The position numbers and the translations under genes are program-made. From a virus, in IMG/VR virus record IMGVR_UViG_3300042295_000307, positions 1-37,513 of that record: a stretch of DNA of 37,513 nucleotides; one strand, written 5' to 3'. Every line of letters starts with the position of its first letter. Position 1 is the first letter of the stretch. The notes beneath the pieces were generated by a model. The model had not been told where the DNA came from and searched no databases. It saw nothing but the letters and a program-made list of their open reading frames with translations. Of this stretch, positions 13,211-20,275 are shown one piece after another.

Positions 13211-13234
13211 GACAACATAGCCAACATGACCTAC

Positions 13235-13266
13235 ATAACTTTTTAACAACAAAAAAGTTATCCACA
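13235..13266 (+). promoter_or_regulatory. DnaA box with adjoining 10-bp inverted repeat
   Basis: TTATCCACA at 13258-13266 is the consensus DnaA box. It overlaps the right arm of a perfect inverted repeat, ATAACTTTTT (13235-13244) and AAAAAGTTAT (13252-13261). This AT-rich dyad beside a DnaA site, just before the repeat array, is what an origin looks like. Binding by host DnaA is inferred. Confidence 0.55.
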
Positions 13267-13289
13267 GATTTGTTAGCATAATGCTACAT

Positions 13290-13425
13290 GTTAGTGACCA
13301 CTAACCTATCATGTTAGTGACCACTAACTTGCCAGGCTGGCAACTGTAAGTGAGTACTCACTAACCTAGTTAGTTAGTGCTTACTAACTTGTCAGCCTAG
13401 CAACTGTAAGTGAGTGCTCACTAAC
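13290..13425. repeat. Five palindromic repeats with 23/37-bp spacing
   Basis: Copies at 13290-13305 and 13313-13328 are GTTAGTGACCACTAAC, a perfect 7-bp dyad around two bases. Variants follow at 13350-13365 (GTGAGTACTCACTAAC), 13373-13388 (GTTAGTGCTTACTAAC) and 13410-13425 (GTGAGTGCTCACTAAC). Start-to-start distances are 23, 37, 23, 37, so the array is also a 60-bp tandem repeat with conserved spacer ends (CAACTGTAA). The longer spacer contains another dyad, TTGCCAG-G-CTGGCAA (13329-13343). Iterons for an initiator or paired operators for a repressor are the two readings. Confidence 0.85.
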
Positions 13426-13478
13426 CTGGGGGGTGGGGGCCTGCGGCAGGCCGGTCACGAAAACGGAGGTGTTACAAA

Positions 13479-13508
13479 CAATTTTTTTTATTTTTTAATT
13501 CAACTATT
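13479..13508. other. AT-rich tract beside repeat array
   Basis: A run almost wholly of A and T follows the repeats and G-tract. Its place next to the array fits a DNA-unwinding element, though AT tracts also occur in ordinary leaders. Confidence 0.35.
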
Positions 13509-13551
13509 TGTTGGTAGCCAACATGACCCACAAATGCGCTAATATGCAGAC

Positions 13552-13998
13552 ATGTTCAAATCGATACCATTCTCACCACGTAAAGTGGAAGCGACTGAGT
13601 CACGCCTCCAGGCGATCTATGACGCTGCTGCGTTGGGGCTCAAGGGCGACTCGCTCGCCTTGGCGGCGGGCATGTTGCCCACCGAGTTCAGGCAGTTGTG
13701 CGAGCTTGACCCAGCGGCGGACATGGCGGTACTAAAAGGACGCGCTGACTCCGAGATTGAGGCCTCTAGCCACCTAAGGGAAGCAGCACGCGCTGGCGAC
13801 AGCAAGGCGGCACTGGCTATTCTGCAACACACCCACGGCTGGACAGCCCGCCAAGAGATTAGTGTGGACATCACGAACAAAATCAGCATCACGCAGGCGC
13901 TGCAACAGGCGCAAGACCGCGTCTTAGACGGTCTGATAACCGAACAGAAACCGGAGTATCTGGAAAATGCCCCAGCCAAAGAACGCGCTCGCGCCTAA
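13552..13998 (+). CDS. Terminase small subunit (probable)
   Basis: A 148-residue protein starting MFKSIPFSPRKVEATESRLQ. The N-terminal half has a helix-turn-helix-like pattern (AIYDAAALGLKGDSLALAAGMLPTEFRQLCEL), and the middle has the DSKAALAILQHTHGW segment common in phage small terminases. It would recognise the packaging site and present DNA to the large subunit. It is the first late gene, just after the origin region, two genes before the large terminase. There is no strong ribosome-binding site before the ATG. Its 3' end overlaps the next gene by 32 bases. Confidence 0.8.
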   Translation: MFKSIPFSPRKVEATESRLQAIYDAAALGLKGDSLALAAGMLPTEFRQLCELDPAADMAVLKGRADSEIEASSHLREAARAGDSKAALAILQHTHGWTARQEISVDITNKISITQALQQAQDRVLDGLITEQKPEYLENAPAKERARA

Positions 13999-14428
13999 TG
14001 CCGAACCGCCGGTCAATATGCTAGACGCGCCGTCTCGCAGTTTCTTTGACCCGCGCACTTACGCGCAAATGTTCATGGATCCGTTTGACGTATCGACGGT
14101 AGCGTATAAAGAAGCTAACGCGCGGTACGACAAGAAAGGCATGATCGGCGGCAAAAACGACGCGTTCCGGCATCTGGTCGGCACGGCGTTACTGGCTCAA
14201 CGTCGCGGCGAACCGTACGCTAAGTTCATCACTAACCTGCATGAAACTGAAATACTGCCCGGCGGGTACGGCGCAAGAGGGCATTCAAAAGAGCAGGTCG
14301 ACATGGACTTGTACAACAATCAGATCGGGTTGGACATCGCGCGCAAAGCCAAAAACTATGATGATCTGATTCGGTTGGCGTCCGAGTACGTCAATACCAA
14401 CAAAACTAGAACTTTGGTACCCCGATAA
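13967..14428 (+). CDS. DUF6973-like protein between terminase genes
   Basis: A 153-residue protein. The central region, GGKNDAFRHLVGTALLAQ (about residues 61-78), then TNLHE and MDLYNNQIGLDIAR, matches the pattern of DUF6973 (NDAFRH..., HE..., MDLxNNxxG). The conserved Asp, Arg-His, His-Glu and Asn-Asn residues look like an active or metal site. The domain occurs in bacterial proteins, some suspected effectors, but its biochemistry is not known to me. It overlaps the small terminase by 32 bases and shares one base with the large terminase start (TAATG), so it is co-translated with the packaging motor. A role in packaging or as a cargo protein is possible but unproven. Confidence 0.65.
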   Translation: MPQPKNALAPNAEPPVNMLDAPSRSFFDPRTYAQMFMDPFDVSTVAYKEANARYDKKGMIGGKNDAFRHLVGTALLAQRRGEPYAKFITNLHETEILPGGYGARGHSKEQVDMDLYNNQIGLDIARKAKNYDDLIRLASEYVNTNKTRTLVPR

Positions 14429-15966
14429 TGGCGCAACAGCCGATCTATGACGCCGAGGGCGAGCAGCTCCTGATGACGCGCCTCTGGGCGCCGACCATCG
14501 CTGACGACCCCGAGGCGTTCGTGCTGTTTGCCTTCCCGTGGGGGCAGGCCAACACACCGCTGGCTAAGTTCAAAGGCCCGCGCACCTGGCAGCGCAAGAT
14601 ACTGCGCACGATTGCCACCCACATCCGAAACAACCGAGGTCAGATCGATATGGACGCGCTGAGAACAGCAGTCGCCTCCGGTCGAGGGATCGGTAAGTCC
14701 GCGCTTGTCTCATGGCTCGTCTTGTGGATGCTGACCACCCGCATCGGTTCCTCCGTGATCGTGTCAGCCAACTCGGAAGCCCAGCTCCGGTCGGTCACAT
14801 GGGGTGAGTTGACTAAGTGGCAGGCGATGGTGATTAACAGCCACTGGTGGGAGATCAGCGCAACCAAGCTGGTGCCCGCCAAGTGGCTAACCGAGTTGGT
14901 CGAGCGGGACTTAAAGAAGGGTACGCGGTACTGGGCAGCCGAGGGTAAGCTCTGGTCGGAAGAGAACCCCGACAGCTACGCCGGTGTCCACAACCATGAC
15001 GGCATGATGCTGATCTTCGACGAAGCCAGCGGTATTCCCGACGCCATCTGGTCGGTCGGTGCGGGCTTCTTCACCGAACCCATACTGGATAGGTACTGGT
15101 TTGCGTTCTCCAATCCGCGACGCAACCAAGGCTACTTCTACGAGTGCTTCCACGCCAAGCGTAACTTCTGGCAGACAGAAAACATCGACTCGCGCACGGT
15201 CGAGGATACGGACAAGCAGATATATGAGCAGATCATTGCGGAATATGGCGAGGATTCGCCGCAGGCTAGGGTTGAGGTCTACGGAGAGTTTCCATCAGCT
15301 GGCGAAGATCAGTTTATTGGTGCGAGTGCTGTCGACGACGCCGCCAATCGGCCAAAATACAAGGATGAGACGGCGCCAATTGTTGTCGGCGTTGACCCAG
15401 CTCGCGGCGGCGCGGACGCAACCGTCATCGTCGTGCGACAAGGACGGGATCTGATTGCGATCAAGCGGTACCACGGCGAGGACACCATGACGACCGTTGG
15501 ACGGGTGATCGACGCCATTGAGGAGTACCGGCCAGCACTAACGGTGATCGACGAGGGCGGTCTAGGCTATGGGGTACTTGACAGGCTAAAAGAACAGCGT
15601 TACAAGGTGCGTGGAGTGAACTTCGGATGGAAGTCAAGCAAGCCCGTGATGTGGGGCAACAAGCGTGCTGAGATGTGGGGCATGATGAAGGATTGGCTGA
15701 AGACTGCCAGCATCCCAAATGATAGGCAGCTAAAAGCCGACCTGACAGGCCCCATGAAGAAGCCCGACTCGTCGGGTACGATCTACTTGGAAGGCAAGAA
15801 AGAGATGAAGTCTCGCGGGCTGGCCTCACCGGACGCAGCGGACGCACTAGCGGTGACGTTCGCGTTCCCGGTAGCCAGCCGTGAGTCAAGTTTTGAGCGC
15901 GCCACACGGCGCAGTGATGGCTACACGCAGCGACCTGTCGCTGCAACAGGATGGATGGGGGCGTGA
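14428..15966 (+). CDS. Terminase large subunit
   Basis: A 512-residue packaging motor. The ATPase half has Walker A SGRGIGKSA (Gly85 to Ser91, Lys90) and Walker B MLIFDEASG (Asp198, Glu199). The nuclease half has the RNase H-like acidic residues in VVGVDPARGGADAT (Asp323), TVIDEGG (Asp375) and SPDAADALAV (Asp469, Asp472). It pumps DNA into the procapsid through the portal and cuts the concatemer. The start shares a base with the preceding stop, and the stop overlaps the next ATG (TGATG). Domain order and length are those of a full, intact terminase. Confidence 0.95.
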   Translation: MAQQPIYDAEGEQLLMTRLWAPTIADDPEAFVLFAFPWGQANTPLAKFKGPRTWQRKILRTIATHIRNNRGQIDMDALRTAVASGRGIGKSALVSWLVLWMLTTRIGSSVIVSANSEAQLRSVTWGELTKWQAMVINSHWWEISATKLVPAKWLTELVERDLKKGTRYWAAEGKLWSEENPDSYAGVHNHDGMMLIFDEASGIPDAIWSVGAGFFTEPILDRYWFAFSNPRRNQGYFYECFHAKRNFWQTENIDSRTVEDTDKQIYEQIIAEYGEDSPQARVEVYGEFPSAGEDQFIGASAVDDAANRPKYKDETAPIVVGVDPARGGADATVIVVRQGRDLIAIKRYHGEDTMTTVGRVIDAIEEYRPALTVIDEGGLGYGVLDRLKEQRYKVRGVNFGWKSSKPVMWGNKRAEMWGMMKDWLKTASIPNDRQLKADLTGPMKKPDSSGTIYLEGKKEMKSRGLASPDAADALAVTFAFPVASRESSFERATRRSDGYTQRPVAATGWMGA

Positions 15967-16223
15967 TGGCTAAGAAAGGCGTGTCACTGAGCGTCGGAAG
16001 AGGCGAGAAGTTGCCGGTCAGCAAGGGCGCGGGTCTAACAGCCAAGGGGCGGGAGAAGTACAACCGCGAGACAGGCAGCAACTTGAAGGCGCCTGCGCCC
16101 AGCCCGAAGACGAAAGCGGATGAAGGCAGAAAGAAGTCGTTCTGCGCCAGAATGGGTGCCGTTGCAGCGAACGCGAAAGACGGTGAACGCGCCAAAGCGG
16201 CGCTTAAACGATGGAAGTGCTAA
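15966..16223 (+). CDS. DUF6321-type basic protein
   Basis: The ATG at 15966, overlapping the terminase stop as TGATG, gives 85 residues starting MAKKGVSLSVGRGEKLPVSK. The sequence is very rich in Lys, Arg, Gly and Ala, with the signature GLTAKGREKYNRETGSNLKA followed by SFCARMGA and a C-terminal KRWKC. I recognise this as the phage DUF6321 type, usually found beside terminase and portal genes. Small basic proteins here are likely virion-associated or DNA-binding, but no role is established. A longer start at 15951 would only add residues inside the terminase gene. Confidence 0.8.
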   Translation: MAKKGVSLSVGRGEKLPVSKGAGLTAKGREKYNRETGSNLKAPAPSPKTKADEGRKKSFCARMGAVAANAKDGERAKAALKRWKC

Positions 16224-16225
16224 AA

Positions 16226-16381
16226 ATGGCCACTAAACCAGGACTGTACGCTGCAATTCACGCTAAACGCGAGCGCATTAAGGCCGGAAGCGGCGAAAAG
16301 ATGCGTAAAGTAGGCTCGCCAGGCGCACCAACGGCCAAAGATTTCAAGCAATCGGCTAAAACGGCCAAGAAAGGCAAATAG
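16226..16381 (+). CDS. Small basic conserved phage protein
   Basis: A 51-residue product, MATKPGLYAAIHAKRERIKA at the start, with KAGSGEKMRKVGSPGAPTAKDFKQSAKTAK. This GLYxxIxxKRxRIxxGSGEKMR pattern is familiar from many phage and prophage structural modules, where the small basic protein has no assigned function. It starts just after the previous stop; an in-frame ATG at 16211 is possible but would overlap more. The next gene begins at the base following its stop. Strongly basic composition suggests contact with DNA or the capsid interior. Confidence 0.75.
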   Translation: MATKPGLYAAIHAKRERIKAGSGEKMRKVGSPGAPTAKDFKQSAKTAKKGK

Positions 16382-16810
16382 ATGGCTAACACCAAACCCA
16401 TCGGCGTAGCGTACGAAGATCAGAACATTATTGGCGCTGACCGCGTTGAAGCGACTACTATTGCTGCTACAGGCACGATTGGCTATGCAACGGGGTCTTA
16501 TGCTACCGTAACCCAGCAAAACAACAAGACTACAGCGGTAACAATTAACACTCCATCAGGTGAGATTATTACAGCTAATGCTCAAATGGCGCCAAATGCC
16601 AATGCGGTGTTTGTAGTTAATTGCAGCGCGGTTAGCACCAAAGACGTAGTAATTATTAGTGTTGCATCAGGCGGCACTTTGGGCGCGTACAACGTATTTA
16701 TTGCTGCTGTTTCTAACGGATCGTTTACCGTAGAAATTAAAAACGTAACCAACAACGCGTACAGCGAAGCGATTAAATTAAACTACGCTATTCTCCACAC
16801 CGCAACGTGA
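16382..16810 (+). CDS. Virion decoration-type protein A
   Basis: A 142-residue Ala/Thr/Val-rich protein beginning MANTKPIGVAYEDQNIIGAD, followed by beta-strand-rich repeats (ATGTIGYATGSYATVTQQ, VVIISVASGGTLGAYNVFI). It looks like an all-beta phage surface or fibre-like protein. The first 12 residues resemble those of the protein at 22791-23075 (MPNTKAVGVAYSD), so the two seem to share an N-terminal docking element. It lies between terminase and portal. No enzymatic motif is seen; a capsid decoration or minor head role is inferred from composition and location. Confidence 0.7.
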   Translation: MANTKPIGVAYEDQNIIGADRVEATTIAATGTIGYATGSYATVTQQNNKTTAVTINTPSGEIITANAQMAPNANAVFVVNCSAVSTKDVVIISVASGGTLGAYNVFIAAVSNGSFTVEIKNVTNNAYSEAIKLNYAILHTAT

Positions 16811-16815
16811 GGTAA

Positions 16816-16965
16816 ATGATGCCGCTGATGAAATCAAAATCGGAAAAAGCATTCCGAGAAAACGTCAAAGCCGAGGTAAAATCGGGCAAACCGGTCAAAC
16901 AGGCCGTGGCCATCGCGTACGCAACCAAGCGCGCAGCGTCAACACCCGCAAAAAAGATGAAATAA
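16816..16965 (+). CDS. DUF6496-type small basic protein
   Basis: A 49-residue protein starting MMPLMKSKSEKAFRENVKAE, with KSGKPVKQAVAIAYATKRAA. This is the DUF6496 pattern (PLxKxKSxKxFxxNVxxExxxGKPxKQAxAIAY), common in phage head modules and of unknown role. Two ATG codons in tandem can serve as start, preceded by GAGG. The stop is followed immediately by the next ATG. A real gene by family pattern despite its length. Confidence 0.78.
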   Translation: MMPLMKSKSEKAFRENVKAEVKSGKPVKQAVAIAYATKRAASTPAKKMK

Positions 16966-17295
16966 ATGGATCTTTCGCCCGACGAACAGGCAGTTATCGA
17001 TTACCACAGGTCGAACCTGTACCAAGGTAAGGGGCTTCGCAACCCTGACGGGTCAACAACGACGTTCAAAGGGTCGGTTGTGGGCGCCGATGGCGGGCAC
17101 ATGATTTTGCCGACCTACTGGCACGGTCAAGTGCGAGATATCCCTCAAGCCATGCGTTTTGCCATAAAATCCGGCATTAAGTTTCCAATTTACCCAACAG
17201 TTAAAGAAGCATTGGCTGCTGAACAACGCCTGCACGGCATCATGGAGCAGGATTTGCGTGATTACGCCGCAAGACCACAACCGGCAATGAAATAA
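16966..17295 (+). CDS. Hypothetical head-region protein
   Basis: A 109-residue protein starting MDLSPDEQAVIDYHRSNLYQ. It has the pattern NPDGSTTTFKGSVVGADGGHMILPTYWHGQ in the middle and ends KEALAAEQRLHGIMEQDLRD. Similar sequences (a Gly-rich loop before a Pro-Thr-Tyr/Ile strand, then an AxxxEQxLHxxMxxD helix) occur in internal virion proteins and small head proteins of phages, so a virion-associated role is likely. It abuts both neighbours without gap. No catalytic motif recognised. Confidence 0.65.
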   Translation: MDLSPDEQAVIDYHRSNLYQGKGLRNPDGSTTTFKGSVVGADGGHMILPTYWHGQVRDIPQAMRFAIKSGIKFPIYPTVKEALAAEQRLHGIMEQDLRDYAARPQPAMK

Positions 17296-19587
17296 ATGGA
17301 CTATACCGGCATAAATAAGGCAGCAAAAGTCGCCGATATCGGTGGAAATCCGCCGTCTGACGACATAAAGAAAGACACGCAAGATGTGCTTGCGGTCATG
17401 CGAAAACGCCTGCAAATGGCGATTTCTGCCTTCTCTGAAAGCCGGGAAGACGAGCTAGATGACCTGCGCTTCTACGCAGGCTCACCAGACAACCACTGGC
17501 AATGGCCAGCTGATGTGTTGGCAACCCGTGGTGCGGTGCAAGGTCAGACGATCAATGCACGCCCGACGCTGACCATCAACAAGCTGCCGCAACACGTAAG
17601 ACAGGTCACCAATGACCAAAGACAAAACCGTCCGAGCGGCAAAGTTATACCCGCTGACGACAACGCCGACCCAGAAGTCGCCGAAATCTACAACGGCATG
17701 GTCAGGCACATCGAGTACATCTCGGATGCCGACGTTGCCTACGACACCGCCTGCGAAAACCAAGTTGCCTACGGCGAAGGCTACATCCGAATCCTGACCG
17801 AATATTGCGACGACGACACGTTCGATCAAGACATCAAGATCGCACGTATTCGCAACTCGTTCTCGGTCTACATGGATCCGACGATCCAAGACCCGTGCGG
17901 TGCGGATGCCAAATGGTGCTTCGTCACCGAAGACCTGCAGCGCGCTGAGTACGAGCGCATGTTCCCTGATGCAAGTCCTATCTCAACCCTGCAAGCGCAA
18001 GGCGTAGGCGACCAGTCGATCTCCGTTTGGATTAACCAGGATACGGTGAGGATTGCTGAGTATTACTACATCGAGTACGAACGCGCGACCCTGCACCTGT
18101 ACCCCGGCAATGTGACGGCTTTCGAGGGTTCGCCCGAGGCCAAGCAGATGAAACAGATGGGCATCAAGCCGATCCGCACCCGTGAGGTCAACGCCAAGCG
18201 GGTTAAGTGGTGCAAAACCAACGGTTACGAGATGCTTGAAGAGCAGCAGTGGGCAGGCAGGTTTATCCCCATCATCCGCGTTATCGGTAACGAGTTTGAA
18301 GTCGACGGTAAGCTGTACGTCTCAGGTCTGGTGCGTAACGCCAAGGATGCGCAGCGCATGTACAACTACTGGACGAGCCAAGAGGCTGAGATGCTGGCCT
18401 TGGCGCCCAAAGCGCCGTTCATTGGTTACGGTGGCCAGTTTGAAGGCTACGAGATGCAGTGGAAGACGGCCAACACGCAGAACTGGCCGTACCTTGAGGT
18501 TAATCCTGACGTAACAGACGGTGCAGGTGCTGTATTGCCGCTGCCACAACGTGCTGCGCCACCGTTACCGCAAACTGGCCTAATTCAGGCCAAGATGGGC
18601 GCGTCGGATGACATTAAATCGACCACCGGCCAGTACGACACTAGTCTTGGAGCAACATCGAATGAGCGTTCGGGCAAGGCGATTATGGCGCGCGAGCGTC
18701 AGTCTGACACTGGCACTTATCATTACGTGGACAATCTGGCACGCGCTGTTAGGCACGTAACGCGCCAGCTGGTTGACCTGATTCCTAAGATTTACGACAC
18801 CCAGCGTGTGGCCCGCATCATCGGCGTGGACGGCGAGACCGACATGGTCAAGCTGAACCCCATGCAGCCAGAACCTGTGCGTGAGATTCGGGATGCGAAC
18901 AATCCTGACATCGTCATTGACAAGATTTACAACCCCAACGTCGGTAAGTACGACGTGGTGGTCACCACCGGCCCGTCCTACCTCACCAAGCGTCAGGAAG
19001 CACTGGATGCGATGGGCATGATCTTGCAATCCAACCCGCAGCTCTGGCAAGTCGCCGGCGACCTGTTCATCAAGAACATGGACTGGCCTGGCGCCCAAGA
19101 GATGGCGGCTCGCTTTGCCAAGATCATCGACCCGAAGATCATGCAGGACAGCGACGACTCGCCCGAAATGCAGCAGGCCAAGCAACAGATGGAAGCAATG
19201 GCGCAGGAGTTGGATCAACTGCACCAGATGCTGCAAAACGTCGACAAGTCGATCGAAGTGCAGGACTTGGAGCGCAAGAATTTTGAGGCCGAGATCAAGG
19301 CGTACCAAGCCGAGACGCAACGCCTGTCCGCTGTGGCTGCCGGCATGAACCCCGAGCAAGTGCAAGAAGTCGTCATGCAAACCTTGCGCGACGTCATGAC
19401 CGCCGGCGACTTGGTCATGGAAGGCAACGGCATGGAAATGCCAGGCGAGATGCCAATGGACGCTCAAATGGGCGGAATGCCGCAGGAAATGCAGCAAATG
19501 CCGCCAGAAATGGGTATGATGCCGCCAAGTGGGGCTGAAATGCCGCCCGAAATGATGAACATGCCGCCGGAAGGAATGGGTCAATGA
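17296..19587 (+). CDS. Portal protein, P22 gp1-like
   Basis: A 763-residue head-tail connector of the P22 portal type. The N-terminal region (about 35-130), with SREDELDDLRFYAG, NARPTLTINKLPQHVRQVTNDQRQ and RPSGKVIP, is typical of this family. The middle contains the clip/stem region around VARIIGVDGETDMVKLN, and helical coiled sequence follows (about 620-690). The last 60 residues are a Met/Pro/Glu low-complexity tail. A dodecameric portal is the entry for terminase-driven DNA and nucleates procapsid assembly. It starts directly after the preceding stop and ends in an ATGA overlap. Length is close to the family's usual 700-plus residues. Confidence 0.92.
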   Translation: MDYTGINKAAKVADIGGNPPSDDIKKDTQDVLAVMRKRLQMAISAFSESREDELDDLRFYAGSPDNHWQWPADVLATRGAVQGQTINARPTLTINKLPQHVRQVTNDQRQNRPSGKVIPADDNADPEVAEIYNGMVRHIEYISDADVAYDTACENQVAYGEGYIRILTEYCDDDTFDQDIKIARIRNSFSVYMDPTIQDPCGADAKWCFVTEDLQRAEYERMFPDASPISTLQAQGVGDQSISVWINQDTVRIAEYYYIEYERATLHLYPGNVTAFEGSPEAKQMKQMGIKPIRTREVNAKRVKWCKTNGYEMLEEQQWAGRFIPIIRVIGNEFEVDGKLYVSGLVRNAKDAQRMYNYWTSQEAEMLALAPKAPFIGYGGQFEGYEMQWKTANTQNWPYLEVNPDVTDGAGAVLPLPQRAAPPLPQTGLIQAKMGASDDIKSTTGQYDTSLGATSNERSGKAIMARERQSDTGTYHYVDNLARAVRHVTRQLVDLIPKIYDTQRVARIIGVDGETDMVKLNPMQPEPVREIRDANNPDIVIDKIYNPNVGKYDVVVTTGPSYLTKRQEALDAMGMILQSNPQLWQVAGDLFIKNMDWPGAQEMAARFAKIIDPKIMQDSDDSPEMQQAKQQMEAMAQELDQLHQMLQNVDKSIEVQDLERKNFEAEIKAYQAETQRLSAVAAGMNPEQVQEVVMQTLRDVMTAGDLVMEGNGMEMPGEMPMDAQMGGMPQEMQQMPPEMGMMPPSGAEMPPEMMNMPPEGMGQ

Positions 19588-19946
19588 AAGCCGCAGATTT
19601 TGTAGGAATGCTGTTTTTGGCGCGAGATGTCACGCATTCGGTGCATCTGAACACCCGCAGCTATGCAAAACACAAGGCGCTGCAAAAGTTCTATGACGGT
19701 GTCATTGATCTGGCCGACAAGTTTGCTGAAGCCTATCAGGGTAAGTACGGTCTGATTGGCCCGATCTCGCTGCACTCCGCCAAAAAGACCACCAACGTGG
19801 TGGAGTTTTTGGAAGACCAGCTAGAAGAAATACATTCCGTGCGCTACAAGGTTGTCGATAAGGATTGCACCGCGATCCACAACATTATCGACGAAATTGA
19901 AGGGCTGTACATGTCAACGCTCTATAAACTGAAGTACCTTGCTTGA
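19584..19946 (+). CDS. DUF5856-type protein
   Basis: A 120-residue helical protein starting MKAADFVGMLFLARDVTHSV, with HLNTRSYAKHKALQKFYDGV and DKFAEAYQGKYGLIG, and later a DCTAIHNIIDEIEGL helix. I recognise the DUF5856 pattern, a phage family with a four-helix, ferritin/Dps-like look in which His and Glu residues could bind metal (HLNT, SYAKH, FYDG). Its role is unknown. It overlaps the portal stop (ATGA) and is therefore co-expressed with the head genes. Family call moderate, function open. Confidence 0.72.
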   Translation: MKAADFVGMLFLARDVTHSVHLNTRSYAKHKALQKFYDGVIDLADKFAEAYQGKYGLIGPISLHSAKKTTNVVEFLEDQLEEIHSVRYKVVDKDCTAIHNIIDEIEGLYMSTLYKLKYLA

Positions 19947-19954
19947 GGTAAAAC

Positions 19955-20221
19955 ATGGCAAATTACACCTACATCACGGCTTCGGCCAACATTAAACCAA
20001 TGGCTGGCAAGCTCAAGGGTATCTTTGTCAGTTCGGCCTCTAGCACGCCGACCATCACGGTTTACGATTCGCCTGCAGCAACCACAACCACCACTATCTT
20101 GGGTACGTTTACGCCAGTTGGCGCAACGTCGTACCTGCTGCCGCTTGACGGCGCGTACGCCAAGAACGGCATTTATGTGGCAATTAGCGGAACAGTTGCT
20201 GCAACAGTAATTTACGAGTAA
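19955..20221 (+). CDS. Small beta-rich virion protein
   Basis: An 88-residue protein with a GAGG ribosome-binding site, starting MANYTYITASANIKPMAGKL. It is rich in Thr, Ala, Ser and Val, with short alternating strands (GIFVSSASSTPTITVYDS, TYLLPLDGAYAKNGIYVAIS) and no charged clusters. That is typical of small phage decoration or head-stabilising proteins. It sits between portal-associated and scaffold genes. No family name can be assigned with confidence. Confidence 0.65.
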   Translation: MANYTYITASANIKPMAGKLKGIFVSSASSTPTITVYDSPAATTTTTILGTFTPVGATSYLLPLDGAYAKNGIYVAISGTVAATVIYE

Positions 20222-20238
20222 TCTTGCTGTAAACCGAA

Positions 20239-20255
20239 CTGACGCGGTACGTCAG
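20239..20255 (+). other. Hairpin before scaffold gene
   Basis: CTGACG (20239-20244) and CGTCAG (20250-20255) form a perfect stem with a CGGTA loop, 20 bases before the scaffold ATG. There is no T-run, so it could be an RNA-processing or translation element. Confidence 0.4.
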
Positions 20256-20275
20256 GGATTCATTAGGAATCGACA

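Larger units (their letters stand above)
12880..13551. other. Control and probable origin region
   Basis: About 670 bases lie between divergent operons without a convincing gene. Left to right the stretch holds: a leftward promoter with an overlapping inverted repeat; a structured part with CGCGTTGG (13011-13018) and CCAACGCG (13052-13059); a 10-bp inverted repeat next to a consensus DnaA box; a TAGCAT-A-ATGCTA dyad (13274-13286); five palindromic repeats; a G-tract and GGCCTG/CAGGCC hairpin (13428-13452); an orphan GGAGGT; and an A/T tract (about 13479-13508). An 18-bp near-repeat starting TAGCCAACATGACC occurs at both 13218 and 13515. The density of repeats points to a replication origin and/or master switch. 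Confidence 0.7.

Noticed and set aside
12966-13220. 84-codon plus-strand open frame in the control region
   Set aside because: It has no ribosome-binding site, an unlikely Cys/Trp/Phe-rich composition, and overlaps the inverted repeat and leftward promoter elements.
13290-13425. Short repeats considered as a CRISPR array
   Set aside because: Units are 16-bp dyads with alternating 7- and 21-bp conserved spacers, not uniform repeats with unique spacers, and there are no cas genes.
13456-13475. GGAGGT sequence considered as the ribosome-binding site of an unlisted gene
   Set aside because: No start codon with a usable open frame follows at a proper distance; the stretch after it is an A/T tract with stops.
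15461-16195. 244-codon open frame antisense to the terminase and DUF6321-type genes
   Set aside because: It crosses two well-supported plus-strand genes, has no ribosome-binding site of note, and its Ser/Arg/Pro-rich composition is typical of an antisense shadow.
18580-19584. 334-codon open frame antisense to the portal gene
   Set aside because: It is a shadow: the His-rich product (runs of His from CAT) reflects the many ATG codons in the Met-rich portal tail on the other strand.
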